A stretch of DNA of 64,000 nucleotides, taken from the NCBI GenBank assembly GCA_016705955.1, contig JADJKO010000002.1, positions 124,001 through 188,000 of the forward strand, written 5' to 3'. Of the stretch, positions 51,801 to 59,583 are shown piece by piece (position 1 is the stretch's first letter; every line of letters begins with the position of its first letter). Both the position numbers and the translations under genes were made by a program. The DNA comes from Flavobacteriales bacterium. GTDB taxonomy: Bacteria; Bacteroidota; Bacteroidia; Flavobacteriales_F; PHOS-HE28. Below the pieces are notes generated by a model. The model had not been told where the DNA came from. It saw only the letters and a list, made by a program, of their open reading frames with translations, and did not search any database.

Positions 51801-54800
51801 AAGACAATCCTGACAAGAACCCTCCGCGATGCCGCAACCGCAGATGCCAGGTGCCACCTTGTTGGGGTCGTTGGGGCAACCGTCCAAACAGTCACTTGTT
51901 CCGTCGCTGTCAGTATCCGGATCCGTGACGGTCACCGTCTGATCGCAGGTCGCGATACGACCGCTGTTATCGGTTACGGTCCAGGTCACGGTGGTCGCAC
52001 CGATCGGGAAGGAGGCAGGTGCATTGTTGGTCACACTGGCCACGCCGCAGTTGTCGGCGGTCACGGGCGTGCCGAGCGCCACACCGGTCGCCGTGCAACC
52101 GCTGTTGGTGAACACGTTCACCGCAGCTGGGCACACGATGGTCGGATCGACGTTGTCGGCCACGGTCACCGTCTGATCGCAGGTCGCGGTACGTCCGCTG
52201 TTATCGGTCACGGTCCAGATAACGGTGGTCACGCCGATCGGGAAGGAAGCAGGCGCGTTGTTGGTCACCGATGCCACACCGCAGTTGTCGGCGGTCACCG
52301 GTGAGCCGAGCGCCACACCGGTCGCCGTGCAACCGCTGTTGGTGAACACGTTCACCGCAGCTGGACACACGATGGTCGGATCGACGTTGTCGGCCACGGT
52401 CACCGTCTGATCGCAGGTCGCGGTACGTCCGCTGTTATCGGTCACGGTCCAGATGACGGTGGTCACACCGATCGGGAAGGAAGCAGGCGTATTGTTGGTC
52501 ACACTGGCCACACCGCAGTTGTCAGCCGCCACGGGCGTGCCGAGCGCGACACCGGTCGCCGTGCAACCGCTGTTGGTGAACACGTTCACCGCAGCCGGAC
52601 ACACGATCGTCGGATCGACGTTGTCGGCCACGGTCACGGTCTGGTTGCAGGTGGCGGTGCGTCCGCTGTTGTCGGTCACGGTCCAGGTCACAGTGGTCAC
52701 ACCGATCGGGAAGGAAGCAGGTGCATTGTTGGTCACACTGGCCACGCCGCAGTTGTCGGCGGTCACGGGCGTTCCGAGTGCAACACTGGTGGCAGTGCAA
52801 CCGCTGTTGGTGTTCGCCAACACGTTCGCAGGGCAAGTGATCGTGGGATCCTCATCATCGATCACAGTCACGAAATACACGCAATTCCGAATGTTGCCAT
52901 GGATATCGCTCCAGAGTTCACGGATCCGGTGCGTGCCAACACCCAGGGTCAGTGTAATGTCACCGGTGGTCTCCACTTCGGAGGAGGAGCCATCGAAAAG
53001 CACGAAGGAATTGTAGTCATCCACTCCGCACGCATCCGTGGCGATCAGCGTGGGATAGGTGAACACATGTGCGCAGGTGCCGCTGTCAATGCTGCGCGAC
53101 AGGTTGGAAGGGCAGTTCGTGATCACCGGACCGATCGTGTCTTGCACGATCACTTGGTATGCGCACAGGGCGACATCCTCAACCCCGTTCTCATGCACGA
53201 AGGCGATGGTATGATCGCCGACCGGAAGCGTTGCGGTCAACGACGCGCTGATCTCCGTCCAGCCAGTGGGATCGAACGTGGATAGCGGGGTGATGCTCAC
53301 GACCCCGGCTTGGAGATAGGTCTTCTCTGCGGTTCCATTCCCCCAACAGTTGTCCGAATAGGCGATCGGGCTGGCCGTATGTGTGGCGCTGCATGCATTG
53401 GCCGGTGCGAAGACAACGCTGTTCGCCGGGCAGATGAAGGTCGCCGCCAACGTGTCCACACCGATGATCGTGGCAGTGCAGGTGGAAGAGAGGTTCCCAG
53501 CAGCGTCAACTGCTTGGATCGTGACCACAGCATCCTCAGCGAACGGAACAAAGGTTCCTGCCGCCGGTGTCTGGCTGATGGTCGGAGTTGCCGTGCAATT
53601 GTCGCTTGCGCTGAATTGCGCGATGAACGACGGAACGAGCATCGTGCATGAGCTTGTGGCGTACGAGATCATCGTCGGATCGATCACCGGGCACAGCAGC
53701 AACGGAGAGATGACATCTTGCGGCGTTATCGTGACCGTCGGGCTCAAGCCATTCCCGCATCCGGCCTGGCTCAAAGCGACCCTGTACATCGTGGGTACGC
53801 CAAGGTTGGTCCAGGTGATGTTGTTGGCCGTATTGTTGATCAAGTTCCAGTTGGTGCCGCCATCAATGGAATAGGCCCATCCGGTGATCGTCCCACTGTG
53901 GCCTGATATCGAAAGTGTCCCGCTCGCTGGAGCAGGGCAGACCGTACCACCACCCGTGAAGGTGCCGCCACCTGGCGCAGCGCCTACCGACACCACTACT
54001 GTGGCTGTGGCATTGCCCAAGCAAATGCCGGAGGGAACCACCGTGTACACGTAGTTCCCTGGTGCCATCGTCGCAGGGTTGAACATCCCACCGATCACCG
54101 GGCTTGGGCCGGACCAGATCCCTCCGGCTTGCGGACTGCCACCGAGTTGCAGGAACAGGTTGCTGGCCGGCGATGCGGCACAGGTGGAAAGCGTGCCATT
54201 GGTTCCGGCGTTCGGCGCCGCGATCACCTGGATCGCATTCGTGGTCGCGCTCGCGCATGAACCGCTGCCGACCGTGTAGGTAACGTTGATATTCCCCGCA
54301 AGACCGGCCGGGTTGAAGGTGGATCCGCTGACGCCGGTACCGGACCAAGTGCCGCCGAGATCGTTCCCATAGCTGTAATAGATCCCGTCCACTTCGAATG
54401 CAGCGCTGCCGGAAGCGGGTCGCGTGATCCGGATGTACCGGGCGGGACTCGTGAGCTGCAGTTCACTATACACGGCAGCGGTCGATGTGGTGGTGATGGA
54501 ACCGTTCGAATTGGCCGGTGGACTTGCTGTGGTCCCTGAGGTGATGTTGGCCGAGGCCGAACCACCGGTGGATCGCCAGAGCACGCTGATGTAGGTTCCG
54601 GTCGGGACCGTCATCCCGAGATCGAGGGTCACGTATCCGGACGCGGTGTTGAATTGCGCATAGCTGCCTTGCACCGCGCCCACAGCTCCTCCTGGTGCCA
54701 CCACGTTATTGGAGTTCGCCACCCCTGCGGCGCTTCCGCTCGCAGTAGGCGTGAGCAGGCTCGCAAGGTTGAACGGAGCGGCATTGGAGCATAGCGGTGC

Positions 54801-56270
54801 TGGTGGGGCCCAATAGGAGAGGTCCGCTCCACCTACTGATGGCAGCAGGCCCTTGTACATGAACCCGTTGGCGTTGCCGGGGCCAGCGAGGGTGAGGGAC
54901 CCGCAGGAGAGATCCGTGTCGAATGATCCACCGATCACGAAATTCCCGGTGGCATCGGCCGTGATGCAGTTCCCCCGGGCATCATGCGTGCTCACGAATT
55001 TTTCGCTGCGAACAAAGCTTCCGGTAGAACGGAAGGTCGCGATGAACGGCTGCACTTTGGTATTCGGGGAGGTAAGCGTCGTGCTGCCGATGGTCACCGT
55101 GGACTTGTAGTTCCCGATCACATGCACCACACCGGCGCGCCCAACGGTCACTGCCGCACCGCCGGTCGTATTGTTGCTTCCAGTCGAAGTGCCTGTGGTC
55201 ACCCATTCGTATTGTCCGGTCGCTGGATCGATCCGGCCGAGGAAGAACATATCGCTCGTTCCTGTGGAGATGCTTCCCACACCGGGGAATGTGGTCGGCG
55301 AGGCGGTGATACCGGTGATGTACAATGCATCGCAACCGGCCGCGAGGCCTGCGGAACCGAGCATGTTGTTGCCCGCTTCATCCACTGAGGTGGTCCAGAG
55401 ATGGACCCCGGTGGTCGAGAAGGTCGAAACCCGGAGTTGCCGATCGGATGAAGCGACATGCGAAGTGAGCAAGGTTCCGCTGGTACCGTACCAGTTGCAA
55501 GTGGGATGTTGGGTATCATAGGCCACATGTGCCCTGTTGCCAGCCATCGTCAGGCTGTGCGCGATCTCGTTGTCCCCACTGCCGCCGGAGACGAACCCTT
55601 GGCCGACACCGGTGAGGTTGTACCCCACGAGGACCAGGTTGTCCTTGTCGTTCGGTAGGGCTGCGGGCATGGTGCCGAACGCGGTGGTGATCCTTCCTCT
55701 CACCGTTCCGAACACGCCGACCATGGTGGGTGACAAGGCGATCCCGGACGGACGGTCGTTTCCGCTTCCGCCCAATTTGGTCCGCCACCTCAAAGCGCCG
55801 GCCGGTGTGTAGGAGGCGATGAACCAGTCCGCGTTCCCCGAACTGCTCACGGTACCGGACCCGGCTGCCGAAAGGCCGTTTAGATCGATGGTCCCTTTGA
55901 ACCAACCCGTTACGTACACGTTCCCGGCGGCATCGAGCGCCACACCAGTGGCACCGCTTTCACCAGAACCGCTGGGCGTGAACGCCCACTGCTGGATCCC
56001 GCTCGCATTGTACTTGAACAGGAACGCGTCCTGGGCTCCGCTCACCGTTCCAGCATTTCCGCTGATCAGCCCCGTGCCTTCGGTATATCCACAGCTATAG
56101 ATATCGCCAGTGTTGCTCTGGGTCGCAACCCCCGTCACCTCCTCATCCGAATTGGTTGAAAGAACTTTTCCCCATTGCCAGGAATAGGTCTGGCCAAGGG
56201 TCACTTGTCCAACCAGAAGGCTGGCCAACAGGTTGATAAGTTGAAAGGATCGCCGTTGAGCGGTGGGCAT
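45798..56270 (-). CDS. Giant repeat adhesin with HYR domains, 39 Cys-rich repeats and type B C-terminal domain (module 2)
   Basis: A 3,490-aa exported protein. The ATG at 56270 gives a signal peptide (RSFQLINLLASLLVGQVTLGQ). Order: SBBP-like propeller repeats (about 30-470; GDIYSCGYTEGTG, GNVYVTGWFKGTI), a discoidin-like sandwich (about 500-640), Ig-like modules, degenerate HYR, then four near-identical HYR domains (about 1146-1453), a thrombospondin type 3-like Asp-rich link (DTDSDGTSDCLDGCPNDP), the 39-unit Cys array (1488-3008), further Ig-like modules (SEAGPDQTICG, ANAGPDASVCG) and a CHU_C type B domain (about 3395-3490; FIPEGYSPNGDGMNDTWYI, FNRWGQLVYD). Export through T9SS with the downstream PorP/SprF is predicted. 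It is probably a SprB-like surface adhesin; its ligand is unknown. Between the signal peptide and the array no enzyme domain is seen. Confidence 0.92.
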   Translation of the reverse strand: MPTAQRRSFQLINLLASLLVGQVTLGQTYSWQWGKVLSTNSDEEVTGVATQSNTGDIYSCGYTEGTGLISGNAGTVSGAQDAFLFKYNASGIQQWAFTPSGSGESGATGVALDAAGNVYVTGWFKGTIDLNGLSAAGSGTVSSSGNADWFIASYTPAGALRWRTKLGGSGNDRPSGIALSPTMVGVFGTVRGRITTAFGTMPAALPNDKDNLVLVGYNLTGVGQGFVSGGSGDNEIAHSLTMAGNRAHVAYDTQHPTCNWYGTSGTLLTSHVASSDRQLRVSTFSTTGVHLWTTSVDEAGNNMLGSAGLAAGCDALYITGITASPTTFPGVGSISTGTSDMFFLGRIDPATGQYEWVTTGTSTGSNNTTGGAAVTVGRAGVVHVIGNYKSTVTIGSTTLTSPNTKVQPFIATFRSTGSFVRSEKFVSTHDARGNCITADATGNFVIGGSFDTDLSCGSLTLAGPGNANGFMYKGLLPSVGGADLSYWAPPAPLCSNAAPFNLASLLTPTASGSAAGVANSNNVVAPGGAVGAVQGSYAQFNTASGYVTLDLGMTVPTGTYISVLWRSTGGSASANITSGTTASPPANSNGSITTTSTAAVYSELQLTSPARYIRITRPASGSAAFEVDGIYYSYGNDLGGTWSGTGVSGSTFNPAGLAGNINVTYTVGSGSCASATTNAIQVIAAPNAGTNGTLSTCAASPASNLFLQLGGSPQAGGIWSGPSPVIGGMFNPATMAPGNYVYTVVPSGICLGNATATVVVSVGAAPGGGTFTGGGTVCPAPASGTLSISGHSGTITGWAYSIDGGTNWNLINNTANNITWTNLGVPTMYRVALSQAGCGNGLSPTVTITPQDVISPLLLCPVIDPTMISYATSSCTMLVPSFIAQFSASDNCTATPTISQTPAAGTFVPFAEDAVVTIQAVDAAGNLSSTCTATIIGVDTLAATFICPANSVVFAPANACSATHTASPIAYSDNCWGNGTAEKTYLQAGVVSITPLSTFDPTGWTEISASLTATLPVGDHTIAFVHENGVEDVALCAYQVIVQDTIGPVITNCPSNLSRSIDSGTCAHVFTYPTLIATDACGVDDYNSFVLFDGSSSEVETTGDITLTLGVGTHRIRELWSDIHGNIRNCVYFVTVIDDEDPTITCPANVLANTNSGCTATSVALGTPVTADNCGVASVTNNAPASFPIGVTTVTWTVTDNSGRTATCNQTVTVADNVDPTIVCPAAVNVFTNSGCTATGVALGTPVAADNCGVASVTNNTPASFPIGVTTVIWTVTDNSGRTATCDQTVTVADNVDPTIVCPAAVNVFTNSGCTATGVALGSPVTADNCGVASVTNNAPASFPIGVTTVIWTVTDNSGRTATCDQTVTVADNVDPTIVCPAAVNVFTNSGCTATGVALGTPVTADNCGVASVTNNAPASFPIGATTVTWTVTDNSGRIATCDQTVTVTDPDTDSDGTSDCLDGCPNDPNKVAPGICGCGIAEGSCQDCLGVPFGSAVIGSSCNDGNASTGNDIYQLDCSCAGQLIDCLGVAGGTALIGTPCNDGNASTGNDVYLANCACAGQLIDCLGVAGGSALVGTPCNDGNASTGNDIYQLDCSCAGQLIDCLGVAGGSALVGTPCNDGNASTGNDIFQLDCSCAGQLIDCLGVAGGAALIGTACNDGNASTGNDVYQANCACAGQLIDCLGVAGGTALIGTACNDGNASTGNDMFQLDCSCAGQLIDCLGVAGGAALIGTACNDGNASTGNDIFQLDCSCAGQLIDCLGVAGGTALIGTPCNDNNASTGNDMFQLDCSCAGQLIDCLGVAGGAALIGTACNDGNASTGNDIFQLDCSCAGQLIDCLGVAGGAALIGTACNDGNASTGNDIFQLDCSCAGQLIDCLGVAGGAALIGTACNDGNASTGNDIFQLDCSCAGQLIDCLGVAGGTALIGTPCNDNNASTGNDMFQLDCSCAGQLIDCLGVAGGAALIGTACNDGNASTGNDIFQLDCSCAGQLIDCLGVAGGTALIGTPCNDNNASTGNDMFQLDCSCAGQLIDCLGVAGGTALIGTACDDGNASTGNDVYGANCVCAGQLIDCLGVAGGSALIGTLCNDGDASTGNDIFQLDCSCAGQLIDCLGVAGGTALIGTACNDGDASTGNDIFQLDCSCAGQLIDCLGVAGGTALIGTTCDDGNASTGNDMYQANCSCAGQLIDCLGVAGGTALIGTTCDDGNASTGNDVYQANCACAGQLIDCLGVAGGTALIGTPCNDGNATTGNDIYQSDCSCAGQLIDCLGVAGGTALIGTACDDGNASTGNDIYQSDCSCAGQLIDCLGVAGGSALIGTACDDGNASTGNDVYGANCVCAGQLIDCLGVAGGSALIGTLCNDGDASTGNDIFQLDCSCAGQLIDCLGVAGGTALIGTACNDGDASTGNDIFQLDCSCAGQLIDCLGVAGGTALIGTTCNDNNASTGNDMFQLDCACAGQLIDCLGVAGGAALIGTPCNDGNATTGNDVYQANCACAGQLIDCLGVAGGTALIGTPCNDGNASTGNDMFQLDCSCAGQLIDCLGVAGGTALIGTPCNDGNASTGNDIFQLDCSCAGQLIDCLGVAGGTALIGTACNDGNASTGNDIYQLDCSCAGQLIDCLGVAGGTALIGTPCNDGNASTGNDIYQLDCSCVGQLIDCLGVAGGTALVGTPCNDGDASTGNDIYQANCACAGQLIDCLGVAGGTALIGTACDDGNASTGNDRFQLDCSCAGQLIDCLGVAGGTALIGTACNDGNASTGNDIFQLDCSCAGQLIDCLGVAGGTALIGTTCNDGNASTGNDIFQLDCSCAGQLIDCIGVAGGTALIGTPCNDGNASTGNDIFQLDCSCAGQLIDCLGVAGGTALIGTACNDGNASTGNDIYQANCACAGQLIDCLGVAGGTALIGTPCNDGNASTGNDMFQLDCSCAGQLIDCIGVAGGTALIGTTCNDGNASTGNDIFQLDCSCAGQLIDCLGVAGGTALIGTACDDGNAMTINDLWSANCACAGTPVTCTSEAGPDQTICGMIAQLNASGNGSWSVTPGISFSAMTNPLATITASTSGTYQLIWTVVVGACSAADTATVTFHPQSDASFSFGQSTYCATSMSPTPWAADLNGSFSATPNGLVLNTADGSIDPAASAPGTYTITHSISGDCPAMATQTVTIVAGANADWNMPDPICDNAIAIELNNLVTGDPGGTWSGQGVIGSQFNPTNLSGGIPVTYTVSIGGCQAQSTHLVHVIASPIANAGPDASVCGSDFVLGAIPSNGTGTWSVPVGISINSSASDPNARISASSYGTYNMIWSVTNGSCTSTDMVSITFLDPNVGLWVNAGPDQFLEVLSNTELQGDATQGANLSWWVLSGSATISSPSDAVTGIGELGIGDNLVILTASMGICAAISDTILIHVDDLFIPEGYSPNGDGMNDTWYITGMLAYPGSELKVFNRWGQLVYDTGGYANEWDGHSNNGRQLPDDTYFYVLNLKGERAYNGHVIIKR
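47247..51809 (-). repeat. Tandem array of 39 x 117-bp units coding 39-residue four-cysteine repeats
   Basis: The consensus unit starts DCLGVAGGTALIGT, continues (P/A)CNDGNASTGND and ends (I/M/V)(F/Y)QLDCSCAGQLI. Cys are at unit positions 2, 16, 32 and 34. Of the 39 units, 37 are nearly uniform; the first (DCLGVPFGSAVIGSSC) and last (DGNAMTINDLWSANC) are degenerate edges. Substitutions cluster at positions 9, 15, 17, 19-20 and 27-31. There is no spacer between units and no indel throughout 4,563 bases. Units 15-17 and 22-24 are nearly identical blocks, 819 bp apart. Confidence 0.97.
51912..52835 (-). repeat. Four tandem 234-bp HYR (hyalin) domain repeats
   Basis: Four copies of a 78-residue HYR unit: CPA(A/N)V, NSGCTAT, ADNCGVASVTNNAPASFPIG, TVTWTVTDNSGRTATC and QTVTVADNVDPTIV. 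The copies differ at only a few residues, showing recent amplification. Older diverged HYR-like units precede them. Confidence 0.9.
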
Positions 56271-56428
56271 CCGGAGGTGTCTGATTTCACATGGGCTGTC
56301 CAGGTCCATGTCGAGTTGTCGGTTTCAACGGGGCGCGCGGCCAGGGGTTTCATCGGGCGGATACCGATATTCGTCGACGGTGCGTTACATCAGGGGCGGA
56401 AGAGCATTGGTTGCAACTGCACGGGAAC

Positions 56429-56965
56429 ATGAACGGGGAAGAGGAACTGCAAGCTGTTCGGGCGTCGAAGACCGACCCCGAAGCGTTCACCCCGCTCTAC
56501 AATGCCTACCACGGGACCATTTTCCGTTTCATCCAGCGCCGCTCACGGGATCAGGAACTTTCTGCGGACCTCACACAGCAGACCTTCTTGAAAGCCCTGA
56601 TGGCACTACCACGGTATGAGCCGCGGGGCTTGCCTTTCCGGGCGTGGTTGTACCGCATCGCCTTGAACGAGCTGCGCATGCATTGGCGAAGGCGAAAGGA
56701 AGTACTGATCGACCTGAGCTATACACAGATCGCTGGGATCAGTGATGAACTCGGTCTCGTCTACGATGAGGACGATATGCGTCGACTCGCTACCGCCATG
56801 GGCAAACTTGATGAGGAACGCGCGCACTTGATCAACCTGCGCTACATGGATGGGATGAGCTTCGCTGAGATCGGCCAAGTGATCGGGGTGGCCGAGGATG
56901 CGGCCAAGATGCGCGTACACCGTACCCTCCATACCCTGCGCACCTACCTTGTTCCACGGGCATGA
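56429..56965 (+). CDS. ECF RNA polymerase sigma factor (sigma-70 family)
   Basis: A 178-aa extracytoplasmic-function sigma factor. Region 2 (about 17-85) contains FTPLYNAYHGTIFRFIQRRS, LTQQTFLKALMALPRYEPRG and FRAWLYRIALNELRMHWRRRK. Region 4 (about 125-175) has LDEERAHLINLRYMDGMSFAEIGQVIGVAEDAAKMRVHRTLHTLR, a clear helix-turn-helix. I start at 56429 (MNGEEEL) since the longer upstream frame is low quality. The next gene overlaps by four bases. It diverges from the giant adhesin operon with 158 bases between start codons, so it is a candidate regulator of that operon. Confidence 0.93.
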   Translation: MNGEEELQAVRASKTDPEAFTPLYNAYHGTIFRFIQRRSRDQELSADLTQQTFLKALMALPRYEPRGLPFRAWLYRIALNELRMHWRRRKEVLIDLSYTQIAGISDELGLVYDEDDMRRLATAMGKLDEERAHLINLRYMDGMSFAEIGQVIGVAEDAAKMRVHRTLHTLRTYLVPRA

Positions 56966-57225
56966 AGCATCGCTACCGCATATCACCCCAAGGGCAAGGG
57001 CCCGAACCCACGGACAATGAATTGGCGCGCTATCGCGATAGTGGGAAACTGCTGCACAACTACCAGCGCGCGCGTTCGCTCATGCACCGCAAACCGCTGT
57101 ACAAGGATCCGAAGGCGTTCATGGCCTTGTTGCTGATCGTGCTCTTGGCCTGGTTCATCAGCGAGGTGGTGGATAAGCGCGATGCCCCGCAGGATCCATC
57201 ACCACCCACGATCGTCGAACCCTAG
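56962..57225 (+). CDS. Small single-pass membrane protein, possible anti-sigma factor
   Basis: An 87-aa protein translated from an ATG that overlaps the sigma factor stop (ATGA). The N-terminal about 50 residues are basic and hydrophilic, then one membrane segment (about 53-68; FMALLLIVLLAWFI) and a short acidic/proline tail (DAPQDPSPPTIVEP) on the other side. Size, topology and strict coupling to an ECF sigma gene suggest an anti-sigma factor, but I see no zinc-binding HxxxCxxC or other family motif, so this is inference. Its last four bases overlap the convergent delta-60 gene. Confidence 0.75.
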   Translation: MKHRYRISPQGQGPEPTDNELARYRDSGKLLHNYQRARSLMHRKPLYKDPKAFMALLLIVLLAWFISEVVDKRDAPQDPSPPTIVEP

Positions 57226-58784
57226 CGCTCCAACTGGATGCGAGCGCTCTTGCGATCCACGGGATCATTCACCACAAGCGTGTAGGCACCCGAGGAAAGA
57301 TGTCCGGGTAGATCAAGTGCTGATCCATTCACCAAGGCTCCGGACCATCGCGCTTGACGACGGCCTTGCGCATCAAAAAGGATCAACTCGTCCGAAGGCC
57401 CCAGATCCCAATCGCGCAGGTGTACCGTACCGTTCGTTGGATTCGGATGGACGCTCGGAGCGGCCGACCCGTTCAATGCTTCCGAAGTACCGGTGGAAAT
57501 GTCCTGCAGGTTGAAGACCATGATCGCGTTCTTGGTGACCGGGCCGGGCGCGGAGATCTCACCGACCACTGCCAATCTTCCGTTGGCTAACAGACCACCG
57601 CGATCGGCCTGCGAAAAAATGGCACCTGGTCGATAGTGATAGTAGATCCCATTGGTGCCGAAATCCGTTTCGAAGGATCCGTCCGCATTCAATCGGACAA
57701 CGCGGGTCTTGCAGAGCAGACCATTCGAACTGGATTGAGCGCCGCTGAACAGGATGTCGCCATCGGGCAGCAAGCTCACCACTTCGCCGAGAACGCCGGC
57801 ATTGTCCATCTCGACCTCCGTCACGCCATTGTTCCCGAAACCTTCATTGATGCTTCCATCCGGATGGAAGGCCCAATACATGTTGTGCCCTGCTCCATCA
57901 TGCACCCACAAACCGGAGGTGATCAAGGAGCCGTCCGGACGCATGGCGATGTGTTGGCTATACTCGTCGACAAGATCATTATCGATGAGGTCCATGGTCT
58001 TGAATCCGTTCGTTCCGAACCAGGGGACCAATGCACCTTGCAGATCCACGGCTGCCATGCACCATCCATGGCTGATGAATGCAAGTCGGGGGCATACGAT
58101 CACGAGATAGCCTGATTCCGAGAAGACCATATCGCGCGCATAACAACTGAACGGGGCATTGTTGAGCAATGTCCGGCCATTCGTACCGAACTCCGGATCG
58201 AATGATCCATCAGGGAGCACATGGCCTACCACCGGCCATGCATCCTGCATTCCGGTGAAGTAGATGGAATTGTCCGGCGCGAGGATGGAACGGTAGATCG
58301 AGGTGTTGGGGGCGATCGTTTCCCGACGCACCCCGCCTGAACCGTAGGTGGCATCCAGCGCACCATTCTGGTCCAACATCACCAGGACCAGTTGCGTTAC
58401 GGTGGTATTCCGGTATTGGCACACGAGGAGAAGCCTGCCATCAGGAAGTGCATGCCCACTGCTCACACCGACCATCGCAAGACTGTCGGGTCCTGAGAAC
58501 CGGCCGCCATTCGCGAATCCACCATCGATCGTGCCGTTCGCGTTGAACCGTTGAGCGAACATGGTCAACTCCGAACCGATCTGATGGTCGCCCATCATCA
58601 CGATCTTCCCATCCACCTGCTCGTCCATGCGCTTGATGATGATATCCAGGTATGATCCATAGTTCTGGACCACGGCCAAGCCGTTGTTCCCGAATTGTGG
58701 ATCCGGAAGCGCTCCTTGGGCTATTACACCATGTGGGAGAGCAACCCAAGCAGCGAACCAGAACAGATCTCGTGACAAGCGCAT
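57222..58784 (-). CDS. Delta-60 repeat protein with T9SS type A domain
   Basis: A 520-aa exported protein. A signal peptide ends at GVIAQ. The mature chain begins ALPDPQFGNNGLAVV and has several delta-60 repeat units (about 25-430): FNANGTIDGGFANGGRF, LDQNGALDATYGSGGV, HVLPDGSFDPEFGTNGRT, FHPDGSINEGFGNNGV, LNADGSFETDFGTNGI. These build a beta-propeller. The C-terminal about 85 residues are a type A sorting domain (VHPNPTNGTVHL, LILFDAQGRRQARW, LSSGAYTLVV). It is a surface or secreted structural protein of unknown ligand, convergent with the sigma/membrane-protein pair. Confidence 0.9.
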   Translation of the reverse strand: MRLSRDLFWFAAWVALPHGVIAQGALPDPQFGNNGLAVVQNYGSYLDIIIKRMDEQVDGKIVMMGDHQIGSELTMFAQRFNANGTIDGGFANGGRFSGPDSLAMVGVSSGHALPDGRLLLVCQYRNTTVTQLVLVMLDQNGALDATYGSGGVRRETIAPNTSIYRSILAPDNSIYFTGMQDAWPVVGHVLPDGSFDPEFGTNGRTLLNNAPFSCYARDMVFSESGYLVIVCPRLAFISHGWCMAAVDLQGALVPWFGTNGFKTMDLIDNDLVDEYSQHIAMRPDGSLITSGLWVHDGAGHNMYWAFHPDGSINEGFGNNGVTEVEMDNAGVLGEVVSLLPDGDILFSGAQSSSNGLLCKTRVVRLNADGSFETDFGTNGIYYHYRPGAIFSQADRGGLLANGRLAVVGEISAPGPVTKNAIMVFNLQDISTGTSEALNGSAAPSVHPNPTNGTVHLRDWDLGPSDELILFDAQGRRQARWSGALVNGSALDLPGHLSSGAYTLVVNDPVDRKSARIQLER

Positions 58785-58818
58785 GCCCCTTCATACGGAG
58801 CCGCGCTGGATTCGTTCT

Positions 58819-59583
58819 TCAGTTCACAATGAACAGGTACACGTTGGAGCGGATATTCGTAGGTGTGCTGCCACCGATCGTAACAAGTATGGGGTCACGG
58901 TCGTTCCCGGACCCGGTGTATTTCACGATCCCATCCATGTTCACGTCCTCATTGAAATAGCCGGGTACCGTGTTGGTAGGAACCGACCCGCCTATCCGGA
59001 CCAGGATCGGATCGCGGTCGTTGTTCGCACCAAGGTAGCTCACCTGGTCGCAGAAACTGGTATCCCCCGCGCGGAGCACCCAGGTTCCGCCGATCTGCCG
59101 CCGGGCATCGGGGCCACCATACGTCGGGAAATCGGCAGCGGACATATCCACCGAGGTGGTCTCGTAGTATGTTCCGTTGTACGCGCCGGGTTCGTACTGA
59201 ACGATACCCAAATGGTTCCGATGCGTCACCGCGATCCGGAGGTACCCGGGTATCCTCGGAAAGCGTACTGGTGAAACGCCATCCGACTCAACGATATCAC
59301 CGTCCCGCTGCAACAAACAGAATCGTGTGCTGATCCGCTCCGTGGAACTGAAGCCGGCCCGCAATTCCAGGATCACCCAATCCACGATGGCATCCGGACC
59401 GGTCACGGTGAGCACAGCGGGATCCATCGTATCGCCCCCGGGTGCCGACCCCGGCATTACCGGTGCATGACTCATGGCGGTGTAAGGCTCGGTAAGGGGG
59501 ATCAACCCCGCCACGCGAAGGTCATCACTCATCATTCCGGACATGGGATCATACGGTCCTTCCAGGAAAACGCGTGCGCTTAC
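58819..59583 (-). other. C-terminal module shared with the protein at 17547-20504
   Basis: Encodes residues about 508-762. It carries IPLTEPYTAM, VDWVILELRA, LLQRDGD, DGVSPV, LRIAVTHRNHLG, then two (S/K)Y-x-G-x-x-NDRDPIL...GGS-x-PTN units separated by EDVNMDGIVK, in the same order as the module at 19770-20504. The two host proteins are otherwise unrelated. Confidence 0.7.

Noticed and set aside
47247..51809. CRISPR array
   Set aside because: Units of 117 bp are contiguous with no unique spacers, lie inside a coding frame, and no cas gene is present in the window.
56291..56428. 46-residue N-terminal extension of the ECF sigma factor
   Set aside because: Cys/Gly/Arg-rich and unlike sigma factors; the ATG at 56429 gives the usual family start.
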